This document shows positions 1 through 7,177 of a stretch of DNA of 41,300 bases, piece after piece. The first letter of the stretch is position 1. Every line of letters starts with the position of its first letter. A model generated the notes under the pieces. That model ran no database searches. It worked only from the letters and a program-made list of their open reading frames with translations, and was not told the DNA's origin. Source of the stretch: Actinomycetes bacterium (GTDB lineage: Bacteria; Actinomycetota; Actinomycetes; S36-B12; GCA-2699445); assembly GCA_022599915.1 (NCBI GenBank), contig JAHZLH010000006.1:1-41300 (forward strand). The letters are read 5' to 3'. The translations under genes were made by a program, and so were the position numbers.

Positions 1-1
1 A

Positions 2-1030
2 GCCGATAGTTGGGATGACACTCGTCCGCTTCTCAACGACATGATCGCGCGATTGGGCCAAGAACTTCGCCAGGCGGGAAAGTTGTTGTCCGTAACCGTT
101 CCGGCCGGAGTCAGTCCCTTCCTTGCTGACGGCAGCCCGAGGCCTGGAGGCGGCTACACGGTATTCGATTGGGCAACGCTGTCAACTAGCGTGGATCGAC
201 TTCGCATCATGACCTACGACTATTCCTTTAGTTCGCCAGGCCCGATCGGTCCGTACAACTGGGCGCGCGAGGTCACTCGAAGCGCAGTTGCTCAGGTCGG
301 CAGCCAACAAAAAAGCAAGCTCTACGTTGGTTTGCCGCAATACGGAAAGTCCTGGTTCCAGAAAAAGGGCAATCGTTACGTAACCTTCGGCAAGTGCAAC
401 TCCAAGTGGCAACCAACGGATCCTGGCTCCATCTCATTAAGTCCCACCGCGGCCAACCGTCTGGCCAAAGACCGCGGCATCACACCCAAGTTGGACAAAC
501 AATCCAAGGAGTACACCTACACCTACAAGACAAAAGTGAGTGGATCCTGGAAAACATCGGTAGGAGACAGCCGCAGCTCCAGTTGCACGGTTCGCAAAGA
601 AGTCTGGTTTAGCGCAAAGCAGGCTGCGGCGGGGCGGGCAACAATCGTTGAGGATTTCGGTATCGGTGGAACAGCCGTCTGGACTTACGCAACCATGGCG
701 AACGGCAGCTTCAAAAAACTAGCCCCGCTCACCAAGGGCAAGTTCCGACTCAAGGCCAAGGCGGATTCAAACAAAGTCGAACCGAAAAGTACGTTGACCA
801 TGACCGGCACGATGAAACCCAAAGAATCGGGAACGAAGGTAAAGCGTCAACTGAAGAAGAACGGTAGTTGGCGAACGAAGCAGAAATCAAAAACGGCAGC
901 GAACGGGAAAGTGGCTTTTACCTTCAAGGCACCCAAGCGGGGTCAAGAGTTCAAGTTACGACTGGTGGCTAGCGAGACTTCGAGGCACGGCCGAATACGC
1001 AGCAATGTCGTGAAAATCAAGCTCCGCTAG
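2..1030 (+). CDS. GH18-family glycoside hydrolase-like protein, 5' end outside window
   Basis: The reading frame is open from base 2, so the gene begins upstream; the ATG at 41 is internal. The visible part resembles the second half of a GH18 (chitinase/YaaH-type) TIM barrel: a strand ending MTYDY, then a segment ending GLPQYGKSWF, and a late strand with GGTAVWTYA. The catalytic DxxDxDxE motif would lie upstream and cannot be checked. After about residue 240 (counted from base 41) comes a Lys/Thr-rich, beta-type C-terminal domain of about 90 residues, possibly Ig-like and wall- or surface-associated. GH18 proteins hydrolyse or bind beta-1,4-linked GlcNAc polymers, often outside the cell. The substrate is unknown and a non-catalytic binding role is possible. 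A hairpin overlaps the stop codon. Confidence 0.75.
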   Translation, partial: ADSWDDTRPLLNDMIARLGQELRQAGKLLSVTVPAGVSPFLADGSPRPGGGYTVFDWATLSTSVDRLRIMTYDYSFSSPGPIGPYNWAREVTRSAVAQVGSQQKSKLYVGLPQYGKSWFQKKGNRYVTFGKCNSKWQPTDPGSISLSPTAANRLAKDRGITPKLDKQSKEYTYTYKTKVSGSWKTSVGDSRSSSCTVRKEVWFSAKQAAAGRATIVEDFGIGGTAVWTYATMANGSFKKLAPLTKGKFRLKAKADSNKVEPKSTLTMTGTMKPKESGTKVKRQLKKNGSWRTKQKSKTAANGKVAFTFKAPKRGQEFKLRLVASETSRHGRIRSNVVKIKLR

Positions 1031-1050
1031 GTGAAGTAAATCTTCACTTA
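1028..1050 (+). terminator. Hairpin at the end of the GH18 gene
   Basis: Nine-base stem (TAGGTGAAG pairing with CTTCACTTA, one G-U pair) around a 5-nt loop. It starts on the stop codon of the GH18-like gene. No U-tract follows, so intrinsic termination is likely but unproven; such tract-less hairpins are common in actinobacteria. Confidence 0.45.
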
Positions 1051-1116
1051 CGCCGTTGGTGTGTGGGCCGAAGCGAGGGAGGACCCAGCCAGCCGGACCC
1101 TTTTGGTTGGTGCGGG

Positions 1117-1510
1117 TGATTTGAGAGTCGGATACCCCTTGCCGGGAAGGAAGGCTCGATCATGAGTACAAGACGGCGTAGGAAGCACACGCCTGAGCAG
1201 ATTGTCCGCAAGCTTCAGGACGCTGTTCGGATGCTAGCCGAGGGTGAGGATGTAGCGGCGGTTTGCCGTCACCTGGAGGTCTCGGAGCAGACGTACTACC
1301 GGAGGCGGAACCCCTTCATCGAATCGTTCAATGGCCGCCTGCGCGATGAGTGCCTGAACATCAACGAGTTGTGGTCACTGACCCAAGCCAGAATGATCAT
1401 CACCGATTGGAAACACCAATACAATCATCACAGGGCACATAGTGCGCTGGGCTACCAAGCCCCGGCGATCTACGCGGCTCAATGCACGCACAGGAAGTGA
1501 CTCTCAAACA
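1117..1510 (+). mobile_element. Internally deleted IS3-family element (about 394 bp)
   Basis: The segment is bounded by imperfect inverted ends: TGATTTGAGAGTC at 1117-1129 and, on the other strand, TGTTTGAGAGTC ending at 1510. The two differ by one inserted base, and both begin with TG as IS3 ends do. The short ORF inside joins the start of OrfA to the end of OrfB. A full IS3 copy is about 1.2-1.5 kb, so most of orfA and orfB is gone. The flanking 3-mers (GGG left, CCC right) are not a direct target duplication, so the exact ends are uncertain or the duplication has decayed. It cannot encode a working transposase but could be moved by a full-length relative. Confidence 0.7.
1162..1500 (+). 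pseudogene. IS3 transposase remnant, in-frame OrfA-OrfB fusion
   Basis: A 112-residue reading frame. Residues 1-50 are the N-terminus of an IS3 OrfA, a helix-turn-helix of the Tnp_1 type containing HTPEQIVRKL and SEQTYYRRR. From residue 51 (about base 1312) it is the C-terminus of OrfB, the rve_3 part of the DDE integrase, with FIESFNGRLRDECLN and HSALGYQAP. The OrfA leucine zipper, the frameshift region and the first two catalytic Asp residues are missing; the Glu of the ESFNGRLRDE block may be the last DDE residue. An internal deletion of roughly 0.8 kb that kept the frame explains it. The stop codon lies inside the right inverted end, as in intact copies. It may be translated, giving a DNA-binding fragment, but no transposition activity is expected. 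Confidence 0.8.
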
Positions 1511-1749
1511 CCCCGGACCGATCCAAGGGGTCCCCTCACAAGCTTTGGCCAAGGATGATGGGTTTGCCGCAGGACTGGCAGGAATTTTCGTAGTTATCGA
1601 TAAGACATTGCCATCACAACATCATCAGCCACTCAACAATGACTTGTACTCATTGCCGAGAGGCGCTGCGCTCGGACTCAATTTCGACGAACTAGAACTC
1701 ATCAACGCGCGTGACCGTTAGTGTCGCCAGCAGATTCGTTGTCTGTGGC

Positions 1750-1755
1750 TATAGT
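1750..1755 (+). promoter_or_regulatory. Possible -10 box (TATAGT) before the Cys-rich mini-ORF
   Basis: TATAGT is one base from the sigma-A consensus and lies 33 bp before the mini-ORF start, leaving room for a leader of about 27 nt with a strong ribosome site. No clear -35 box at normal spacing is seen. Confidence 0.35.
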
Positions 1756-1788
1756 AAAGGGTGTCCGATTGGGTTGGGAGGTGACGAC

Positions 1789-1830
1789 ATGGGCGGCTGT
1801 GGCTGTGACTGTGGTTCCAAAGATAAGTAG
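1789..1830 (+). CDS. Possible 13-residue Cys-rich peptide (MGGCGCDCGSKDK)
   Basis: The ORF starts at ATG 1789 and reads MGGCGCDCGSKDK, with three Cys in a C-G-C-D-C pattern that could bind a metal or thiol. The support is the ribosome site: GGAGGTGA at 1777-1784, eight bases complementary to the 16S tail, with GGAGG 7 nt before the ATG, one of the best in the window. A TATAGT box lies 33 bp before the start and a small hairpin about 67 nt after the stop. I do not recognise the peptide. It could be a small metal-binding protein, or a Cys-containing leader that senses translation, though the next gene is 157 bp away. It could also be chance, since 13 codons cannot be judged by composition. Confidence 0.4.
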   Translation: MGGCGCDCGSKDK

Positions 1831-1897
1831 GGCAGTAGGTAGGGCATGCGGCGTTGCATATCGGGTCACTGCGGCTCTTTGACTTGAGGACGACCTG

Positions 1898-1912
1898 TCG
1901 GCGTGACGCCGA
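1898..1912. repeat. Short perfect hairpin TCGGCG-TGA-CGCCGA
   Basis: Perfect 6-bp stem with a 3-nt loop, midway between the mini-ORF and the DUF1772 gene. No U-tract follows on the plus strand. It could be a weak terminator or an operator; function unknown. Confidence 0.35.
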
Positions 1913-1987
1913 GGCAACTTGGTCATTCTCATCGGCGACGAATGTCGGCATTGATGCCTAGGTCGCATCTACGGTAAACCTGTCGCA

Positions 1988-2476
1988 ATGTCTCTTCTGT
2001 TCGTTCTCCTCGCAACATTTTCGGCACTCGCCTATGGAGTACTGGCTGGCGTCTTTCTGGCCTTCTCGGATTTCATCATGCGATCGCTCGCTCAAATTTC
2101 CGATGGCGGTGGCCTTGAGGCCATGCAGGCGGTTAATCGGGAGGTATTCCGTACCGTCTTCATGGTCCTCTTTATTGGTATGGCGCCCCTGTCGGTTGTC
2201 CTCACGGTGCACGAACTTGTCTGGGATGACGGCACGGCCGCCCTGATGATCGCGGCCGCAGGACTCATCTATGTATTGGGGTGCGTTGGGGTAACCGTCG
2301 GGGGCAACGTACCGCTGAATCAAGAACTTGACCGGATGGAATTGGGTCGCGAAGCCGCTGAGACTTTTTGGCGAGATACGTATGTACCTCGATGGACTTT
2401 CTGGAATACGATCCGTGCTTGTGCGTGCGCAATATCCGCGACCTTGGTGATCCTAGGATTGGCTTGGCCGCTGTAG
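1988..2476 (+). CDS. DUF1772 family integral membrane protein
   Basis: A 162-residue protein with four predicted membrane segments at about residues 3-30, 55-78, 85-105 and 138-160. The third helix and following loop contain the family signature GGNVPLNQEL, followed by a W-x-x-Y-x-x-x-W-x-x-WN-x-x-R pattern around residues 130-145, which matches DUF1772 (anthrone oxygenase-like) proteins. Most bacterial members have no known reaction. No good ribosome site precedes the ATG, so a very short or leaderless mRNA is possible; TACGGT at 1970-1975 could be its -10 box. A small membrane peptide gene faces it on the minus strand. Confidence 0.82.
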   Translation: MSLLFVLLATFSALAYGVLAGVFLAFSDFIMRSLAQISDGGGLEAMQAVNREVFRTVFMVLFIGMAPLSVVLTVHELVWDDGTAALMIAAAGLIYVLGCVGVTVGGNVPLNQELDRMELGREAAETFWRDTYVPRWTFWNTIRACACAISATLVILGLAWPL

Positions 2477-2503
2477 ACACGCTGTTGCTAGGCGAGTCTG
2501 CAA

Positions 2504-2659
2504 CTAGGCGATGCCACTGAACTCCCGCGGCGCTCGGTAGCCGGCAGCTTCGACGGGCTCTGCTGACGAAGATGCCGCAGACGGATCGTCCGACTGGGTG
2601 GAACGAGCCGACAGCAGGAGAATTGCAGCAGCAGCGGCAACGGTGAGAAGGAAGTACAT
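2504..2659 (-). CDS. Small single-pass membrane protein, 51 residues
   Basis: The ORF runs from ATG at 2659 down to a stop at 2504. It has a hydrophobic N-terminal helix (about residues 2-17, starting MYFLLTVAAAA and ending ILLLS), then a Ser/Ala/Glu-rich tail ending in APREFSGIA. A good ribosome site, GAGGTGA, lies just upstream of the ATG on the minus strand. The helix could be a signal anchor or an uncleaved signal peptide; no lipobox Cys is present. It is convergent with the DUF1772 gene and divergent from the DUF2306-like gene. I do not recognise the family. The clean start signal and membrane-plus-tail layout make it more likely real than chance. Confidence 0.55.
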   Translation of the reverse strand: MYFLLTVAAAAAILLLSARSTQSDDPSAASSSAEPVEAAGYRAPREFSGIA

Positions 2660-2748
2660 GGCTCACCTCGCGGCGGACACTACTGGGTATCTTGCAATGA
2701 AGCAGGCCAAGATATGGGGCATGCAGTCGCAGCCGATGGAGTGGACAG

Positions 2749-3534
2749 GTGAGGTACGTGGAGGTTCTCTTCACCATCGCGATGGCTGTTCACATTTCGG
2801 CTGGGGTTTTGGCTTGCCTGGTTATTTTCCCGCTGCAGATATTCGGTCCCAAGCGGCAGTTGCACCGTCGTGTGGGTCGTCTGGGCGTTGTCGTGGCTTG
2901 GATCATCGCAATTTCAGGATTCGCGATGTTAGCCAACCCGCTGTTCTCGTCGTTTTGGAGTGAGGAATCGGAAAGCCTCGGGATTGAGGGTCGCAGTTTC
3001 CAAGCCTTCTTCGCGGAAATGACCTACGAACCGCTGTTCTTTCTGTACCTGGACGTCATCTTGCTCTATCTGGTGGTGACGGGCGTGGGCACGTGGGCCA
3101 GAGTCGCCGCAGGCACACCCGACGGAGCGGTTCCGCCTCGCACTGCTGACAAGGTATGGAATGCGGTGATGCTGATTGTGCTGCTCAGTCAAGTAGCACT
3201 GGGCCTGGTAGACCTAGGTAGCGATTCGCTATACACGTTTGCCTCGCTGGCAGTTGCAGTGGTGATGTTGGCGGTAGTGCTGTGTGACGTACTGACCTGG
3301 CGGGACCAGGGTCGACGAGTGAAGAGATGGTGGCTCCTGCACGGCGGCAAACTTTTCACGGCGTGGGGTGGCTTGGTGTATGCGGTTTCACTTCGCTGGC
3401 GCATGAGTCAGGGACTGGAAGGTCGGACTGACACTCTCTTACCGTTGCTGTTAGTGCTCGGCCTCGGCGCAGTAGTCGCCTTCGGTGTCCACCAGGCCTA
3501 CCGGAATCGGTTAGAGCAACCAGCCGTCTCCTAG
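2749..3534 (+). CDS. DUF2306-like integral membrane protein
   Basis: A 261-residue protein with about seven hydrophobic segments. The first two carry conserved-looking polar residues: a His in AVHISAG and the motif LHRRVGRLG at about residues 38-46, which resembles the HR-x-x-G block of DUF2306/predicted membrane proteins, whose His residues may bind haem. Another His lies in a WWLLHGGK segment near residue 200. The start is GTG 2749 with GGAG 7 nt upstream; GTG 2758 behind GAGG is nearly as good and would remove three residues. Function unknown; a membrane redox or cofactor-binding role is only a guess. Confidence 0.62.
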   Translation: MRYVEVLFTIAMAVHISAGVLACLVIFPLQIFGPKRQLHRRVGRLGVVVAWIIAISGFAMLANPLFSSFWSEESESLGIEGRSFQAFFAEMTYEPLFFLYLDVILLYLVVTGVGTWARVAAGTPDGAVPPRTADKVWNAVMLIVLLSQVALGLVDLGSDSLYTFASLAVAVVMLAVVLCDVLTWRDQGRRVKRWWLLHGGKLFTAWGGLVYAVSLRWRMSQGLEGRTDTLLPLLLVLGLGAVVAFGVHQAYRNRLEQPAVS

Positions 3535-3560
3535 TAGCCAGCAGCCCAGTTATCGGGCGA

Positions 3561-3587
3561 TTGACTCCAACAGCACGTCCCGATACT
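3561..3587 (+). promoter_or_regulatory. Possible promoter for thrS with a long leader
   Basis: TTGACT at 3561-3566 and GATACT at 3582-3587, separated by 15 bp, which is short. If used, transcription would start near 3594 and leave about 195 nt of leader before the chosen thrS start. That leader contains the perfect inverted repeat GCCGAG-A-CTCGGC at 3635-3647. No T-box consensus was seen. Confidence 0.3.
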
Positions 3588-3789
3588 GACGCTCAATGTG
3601 CCGATCGACCCTGCAGGGATTGGCGACTGCTGTTGCCGAGACTCGGCCCGTTCACTGAGTCAGACACCTGGCGAGAGTGCCGACTGCCGGTGCCAGCGGA
3701 CGAACTCGCCACACATACCTGGGGTGACAGTGCTGGGGCCGATACCATCAATCTGCAACACAGACGGTTGCGATCGGACTGGAGAACTC

Positions 3790-5775
3790 GTGGCACGAAT
3801 CAACCTGGCCCTCCCGGAAGGCAAACAGGAGCGCGACCTTGAGCCGGGGATGACCGCCCTCGATTTGTTCCGCGACGATCGGCGGGTGGTAGTTGCGCGG
3901 ATCAACGGGGAACTGCGGGATCTGGATACGGAGTTGCACGACGGTGATGAAGTAGAACCAGTCGACATCGAATCTGACGAAGGTCTGTTCGTGATGCGGC
4001 ACTCGGCTGCACACGTGATGGCGCAGGCAGTGCAAGAGCTCTACCCCGGAACCATGCTGGGGGTCGGGCCGCCAATCACCGACGGGTTTTACTACGACTT
4101 TGATGCACCAGAACCATTTCACCCCGAGGACCTCAAGAAGGTCGAAAAGCAGATGCAACGGATCATCAAGACCGGGCAACGGTTTCGGCGCCGCGCGATC
4201 TCGGAGGACGAGGCACGAGCAGAACTTGCAGACGAAAAGTTCAAGCTGCGCCTCATCGGCAGCGAAGGCGGCGCCGAAGTGATGGAAGTTGGCGGGTCAG
4301 AGCTGACCATCTATGACAACGTAAATCGCACCGGCGACATCGTTTGGAACGACCTGTGCCGCGGACCCCATGTGCCGGACACCCGCTACATTCCGGCAAA
4401 CGCGGTGAAAGTCATGCGCAGTTCCGCCGCCTACTGGCTCGGTGACCAGAGCCAAGAAGATCTGCAGCGGATGTATGGCACCGCCTGGCCGAGCAAAGAG
4501 CAACTGAAGCAGTATCTGGACTTTTTGGCTGAGGCCGAACGACGGGATCACCGCCGGATTGGGGCGGAACTGGATCTGTTCTCGTTCCCAGAAGAGATCG
4601 GATCTGGGCTACCGGTCTTCCATCCCAAGGGTGGAACGTTGCGCCGCGTCATGGAGGACTACTCGCGGCGGCGTCATGAAGAAGCCGGGTATGAGTTCGT
4701 TAACACCCCACATGTGACTAAGGGTGGCCTGTTCGAAACCAGCGGTCATCTGGAGTGGTACGCCGACGGCATGTTTCCCAAGATGCATCTCGATGAGGAG
4801 CGAGCCGAGGAAGGCCACATTAAGAGGCAGGGTCAGGACTACTACCTGAAACCCATGAACTGTCCGTTCCACAATCTGATTTATCGCAGCCGTGGTCGGT
4901 CCTATCGGGAACTGCCGATGCGGCTGTTCGAGTTCGGATCGGTCTACCGATATGAACGCTCCGGAGTGGTCCACGGCCTGACGCGGGTCCGTGGCATGAC
5001 TCAAGACGACGCCCACATTTACTGCACTCGCGAACAGATGCAAGATGAACTGAAGTCATTGCTGCGCTTCGTGCTGGATCTGCTGAAGGACTTCGGACTC
5101 GATGATTTCTACCTGGAGCTGTCCACTCGTAACCCGGACAAGTATGTCGGTGATATTGCCGAATGGGATGAGGCGACTGAGGCGCTACGACAGGCCGCAG
5201 AAGATTCCGGGTTGGAGTTAGTCCCAGACCCGGGCGGCGCCGCCTTCTACGGACCCAAAATCTCGGTGCAAGCCAAGGACGCGATTGGCCGCACCTGGCA
5301 GATGTCCACCATCCAGTTGGACTTCCAGTTGCCGCGACGTTTCGAACTGGAGTACGCGGCACCCGATGGCACCCGACAGCGGCCCATCATGATTCACCGC
5401 GCGCTGTTCGGATCCATCGAGCGCTTCATCGGTGTGCTGACCGAGCACTACGCAGGGGCTTTTCCGGCCTGGCTGTCACCAGTTCAAGTTGTCGGGATTC
5501 CGGTGGGGGACGGTCACGTGGATTACCTGGCTGAGGTGGTGGCGAAACTGCGGGAGCAAGGTATCCGCGCCGAAGTCGACGCTGCCCCAGATCGGATGCA
5601 AAAGAAGATCCGCAACGCTCAGAAGCAGAAGATCCCGTACATGCTGATCGCGGGGGATGACGACATGGCCGCCAGCGCCGTTTCGTTCCGCTATCGGGAT
5701 GGTGAGCAAAACAACGGCGTTCCGATTGATGAGGCCATTGCGGAGATTGTGGCAGCGGTGGAGTCACGCGTATGA
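3790..5775 (+). CDS. thrS: Threonine--tRNA ligase
   Basis: Charges tRNA-Thr with threonine in the cytoplasm. The 661-residue length is normal. Order of domains: TGS (1 to about 62), the editing/SAD domain with HSAAH at 71-75, the class II catalytic core, and the anticodon-binding domain (about 550 onward). The three zinc ligands that select threonine are present: C358 in KPMNCPFH, H409 in QDDAHIYC and H536 in [10 protein letters not shown], which contains motif 3. The frame is open further upstream to 3598, but that part has odd Cys-rich composition; GTG 3790 has GGAG 5 nt upstream and begins exactly at the TGS domain. Its stop overlaps the start of the HIT gene (ATGA), as in the mycobacterial cluster thrS-HIT-pgsA-acyltransferase-pimA. 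Confidence 0.97.
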   Translation: MARINLALPEGKQERDLEPGMTALDLFRDDRRVVVARINGELRDLDTELHDGDEVEPVDIESDEGLFVMRHSAAHVMAQAVQELYPGTMLGVGPPITDGFYYDFDAPEPFHPEDLKKVEKQMQRIIKTGQRFRRRAISEDEARAELADEKFKLRLIGSEGGAEVMEVGGSELTIYDNVNRTGDIVWNDLCRGPHVPDTRYIPANAVKVMRSSAAYWLGDQSQEDLQRMYGTAWPSKEQLKQYLDFLAEAERRDHRRIGAELDLFSFPEEIGSGLPVFHPKGGTLRRVMEDYSRRRHEEAGYEFVNTPHVTKGGLFETSGHLEWYADGMFPKMHLDEERAEEGHIKRQGQDYYLKPMNCPFHNLIYRSRGRSYRELPMRLFEFGSVYRYERSGVVHGLTRVRGMTQDDAHIYCTREQMQDELKSLLRFVLDLLKDFGLDDFYLELSTRNPDKYVGDIAEWDEATEALRQAAEDSGLELVPDPGGAAFYGPKISVQAKDAIGRTWQMSTIQLDFQLPRRFELEYAAPDGTRQRPIMIHRALFGSIERFIGVLTEHYAGAFPAWLSPVQVVGIPVGDGHVDYLAEVVAKLREQGIRAEVDAAPDRMQKKIRNAQKQKIPYMLIAGDDDMAASAVSFRYRDGEQNNGVPIDEAIAEIVAAVESRV

Positions 5776-6347
5776 ACACCGGACCAGTCGGGGATCGCGA
5801 TCCAGAGCAGGAAGCTCCGCTCGCTGACGGGCTGGAACGATTGTGGACGCCGCATCGGCTGGGCTACATCCGGGGTGAAAACAAACCCACTGACAGCGGC
5901 CCTGGTGACCAGTGCCCGTTTTGCCGGGTGCCGGGTCTATCGGATGTCGAGGGGTTGATCGTCGCGCGCGGCGAATTGGTGTTCGCCGTTTTGAATCTGT
6001 ATCCGTACAACACCGGGCACGTACTCATATGTCCCTATCGGCATTACGCGGACATCACCGAAGCGACGGCCACCGAACTGGCCGAAATGAATCAGTTTTC
6101 GCAGCGGCTAATGGTGGCGATCCGACATGCAATGCAGCCACACGGCTTCAATCTTGGTGTGAATCAGGGTGAAATCGCGGGGGCCGGGATATCGGCTCAC
6201 CTACATCAGCACATCGTGCCCAGATGGGGTGGTGATGCGAACTTTATGCCGATCGTGGGTCGGACAAAGATTCTGCCGCAGGAACTAGCTGACACTCGGC
6301 GAGTCATCGCGGAAGCCTGGGAGCACAGCGATGTGGGTATGGGTTGA
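5772..6347 (+). CDS. HIT-family hydrolase/phosphorylase (Rv2613c-like, AP4A phosphorylase type)
   Basis: A 191-residue histidine-triad protein. The active-site motif HLHQH has His at 143, 145 and 147, preceded by a GVNQG segment and followed by IVPRW. Cys48 and Cys51 (QCPFC) precede the fold, as in other actinobacterial members. The best-studied relative in the same gene position, M. tuberculosis Rv2613c, is a diadenosine tetraphosphate phosphorylase; the same activity here is inferred from motif and position. It overlaps thrS by 4 nt, so the two are probably co-translated; ApnA is a by-product of aminoacyl-tRNA synthetases, which fits the pairing. A hairpin 14 nt after the stop may end the transcript. 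Confidence 0.9.
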   Translation: MNTGPVGDRDPEQEAPLADGLERLWTPHRLGYIRGENKPTDSGPGDQCPFCRVPGLSDVEGLIVARGELVFAVLNLYPYNTGHVLICPYRHYADITEATATELAEMNQFSQRLMVAIRHAMQPHGFNLGVNQGEIAGAGISAHLHQHIVPRWGGDANFMPIVGRTKILPQELADTRRVIAEAWEHSDVGMG

Positions 6348-6360
6348 CGAGTTCGCCATC

Positions 6361-6401
6361 GCGGTCGGCGGGGTTCCTGGGGTAGGGGTCGCTCCGACCG
6401 C
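6361..6401 (+). terminator. Inverted repeat after the HIT gene, possible terminator
   Basis: GCGGTCGG at 6361-6368 and its exact complement CCGACCGC at 6394-6401 enclose a G-rich 25-nt loop. It begins 14 nt after the HIT stop codon and has no U-tract. It may end the thrS-HIT transcript, or serve as an operator or leader structure for the response regulator gene that follows. Confidence 0.4.
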
Positions 6402-6472
6402 CGAACTTCGCAATAATGCGACAGCGAGGCGATTTGTGTGGTGACTCGAACGGCAAGGCGATTTGGGGAGAG

Positions 6473-7168
6473 ATGACCGGCGCGACGGCACTAGTGGTGG
6501 AAGATGCGAGGGAGATTGCCCGCATCCTCGAAATTTTGCTGGCCGGTGAAGGCTACGAGGTCACGGTTCGTGACACAGGTGAAGCTGCCTTGGATTGGGT
6601 CAAACAGAATCGACCCGAACTCATTATTTTGGATCTCACACTGCCGGATGGCGATGGCGTAGAGGTCTGCCGCCAAATGCGCAGCCACACAGATGCCTAC
6701 GTCATTATGGTGACGGGACGTGCTGGCGAGATGGACAAGGTCGTCGGGCTATCGGTGGGTGCCGACGACTATCTCACCAAGCCCTTCTCCCCCCGGGAAC
6801 TGACAGCCCGGATGCGCGCGATGCGTCGCCGTCCCCGCCGTGAGATCGACAACGAAGGCCTCCGCCAGTTTGAGGGCATCAGCGTGGACCTTGGCGCTCG
6901 TGAGGTAGATATCAGCGGTGAACAGGTCACGCTAACCAAGATTGAGTTTGACATTCTGGAGGCGCTCACCTCGTCGCCTCGACGAACCTGGAGTCGGGAA
7001 CGGCTGATGGACATCGTGTGGGGGGAGCCGCAAGACAACCCACATATTTTGGATGTCCACGTGGGCAACCTGCGCCGTAAACTCAAGCAAACGGGCTCGG
7101 ACACGAAGTTCATTTCTACGATTCGAGGTGTCGGGTACCGCTTCGAACCTCGGCCCAAGGTCGATTAG
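6473..7168 (+). CDS. OmpR/PhoB-type response regulator, orphan
   Basis: A 231-residue two-domain transcription regulator. Receiver domain (about 5-117): acidic pair E10 D11, phosphoacceptor D54 in ILDLTLPDGDG, T81 and K103 in the expected places, so phosphorylation is predicted. The C-terminal winged helix (about 133-228) has the usual ending IRGVGYRFEP. The start at ATG 6473 is chosen because it begins at the receiver domain and follows GGGGAG, though the spacing is tight; the longer frame from 6416 has no ribosome site. No histidine kinase gene lies in the window, so its partner must be elsewhere. It is convergent with the EF-G-like gene, 9 bp between stops, and sits inside a cluster where thrS-HIT is normally next to pgsA. 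Target genes are unknown. Confidence 0.93.
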   Translation: MTGATALVVEDAREIARILEILLAGEGYEVTVRDTGEAALDWVKQNRPELIILDLTLPDGDGVEVCRQMRSHTDAYVIMVTGRAGEMDKVVGLSVGADDYLTKPFSPRELTARMRAMRRRPRREIDNEGLRQFEGISVDLGAREVDISGEQVTLTKIEFDILEALTSSPRRTWSRERLMDIVWGEPQDNPHILDVHVGNLRRKLKQTGSDTKFISTIRGVGYRFEPRPKVD

Positions 7169-7177
7169 TCCGGACGG

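Larger units (their letters stand above)
1511..1987. other. 477-bp gene-poor stretch between the IS remnant and the DUF1772 gene
   Basis: No recognised gene. A frame open from the IS end to 1721 gives about 70 residues with protein-like composition (for example LNFDELELIN near its end) but has no start signal of its own; it may be the tail of a gene broken by the IS, or chance. A possible 13-codon Cys-rich ORF is at 1789-1830 and a short hairpin at 1898-1912, each listed separately. The minus-strand frames here have His/Ser/Pro-rich translations that look like chance. Confidence 0.4.

Noticed and set aside
1702-1968. 88- and 77-codon minus-strand ORFs in the gene-poor gap
   Set aside because: Overlapping frames with Ser/His/Arg-rich translation, no ribosome sites and no family resemblance.
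3598-3789. N-terminal extension of ThrRS (64 residues)
   Set aside because: In frame, but the translation is Cys-rich and unlike TGS proteins, and no ribosome site precedes 3598, while GTG 3790 has one and starts at the TGS domain.
3600-3789. T-box riboswitch before thrS
   Set aside because: No AGGGTGGNACCGCG-type T-box sequence or specifier stem could be found in the spacer.
4820-5362. 180-codon minus-strand ORF inside thrS
   Set aside because: Opposite the ThrRS catalytic core with its zinc ligands; Arg/Pro/Ser-rich translation typical of a chance frame in GC-rich DNA.
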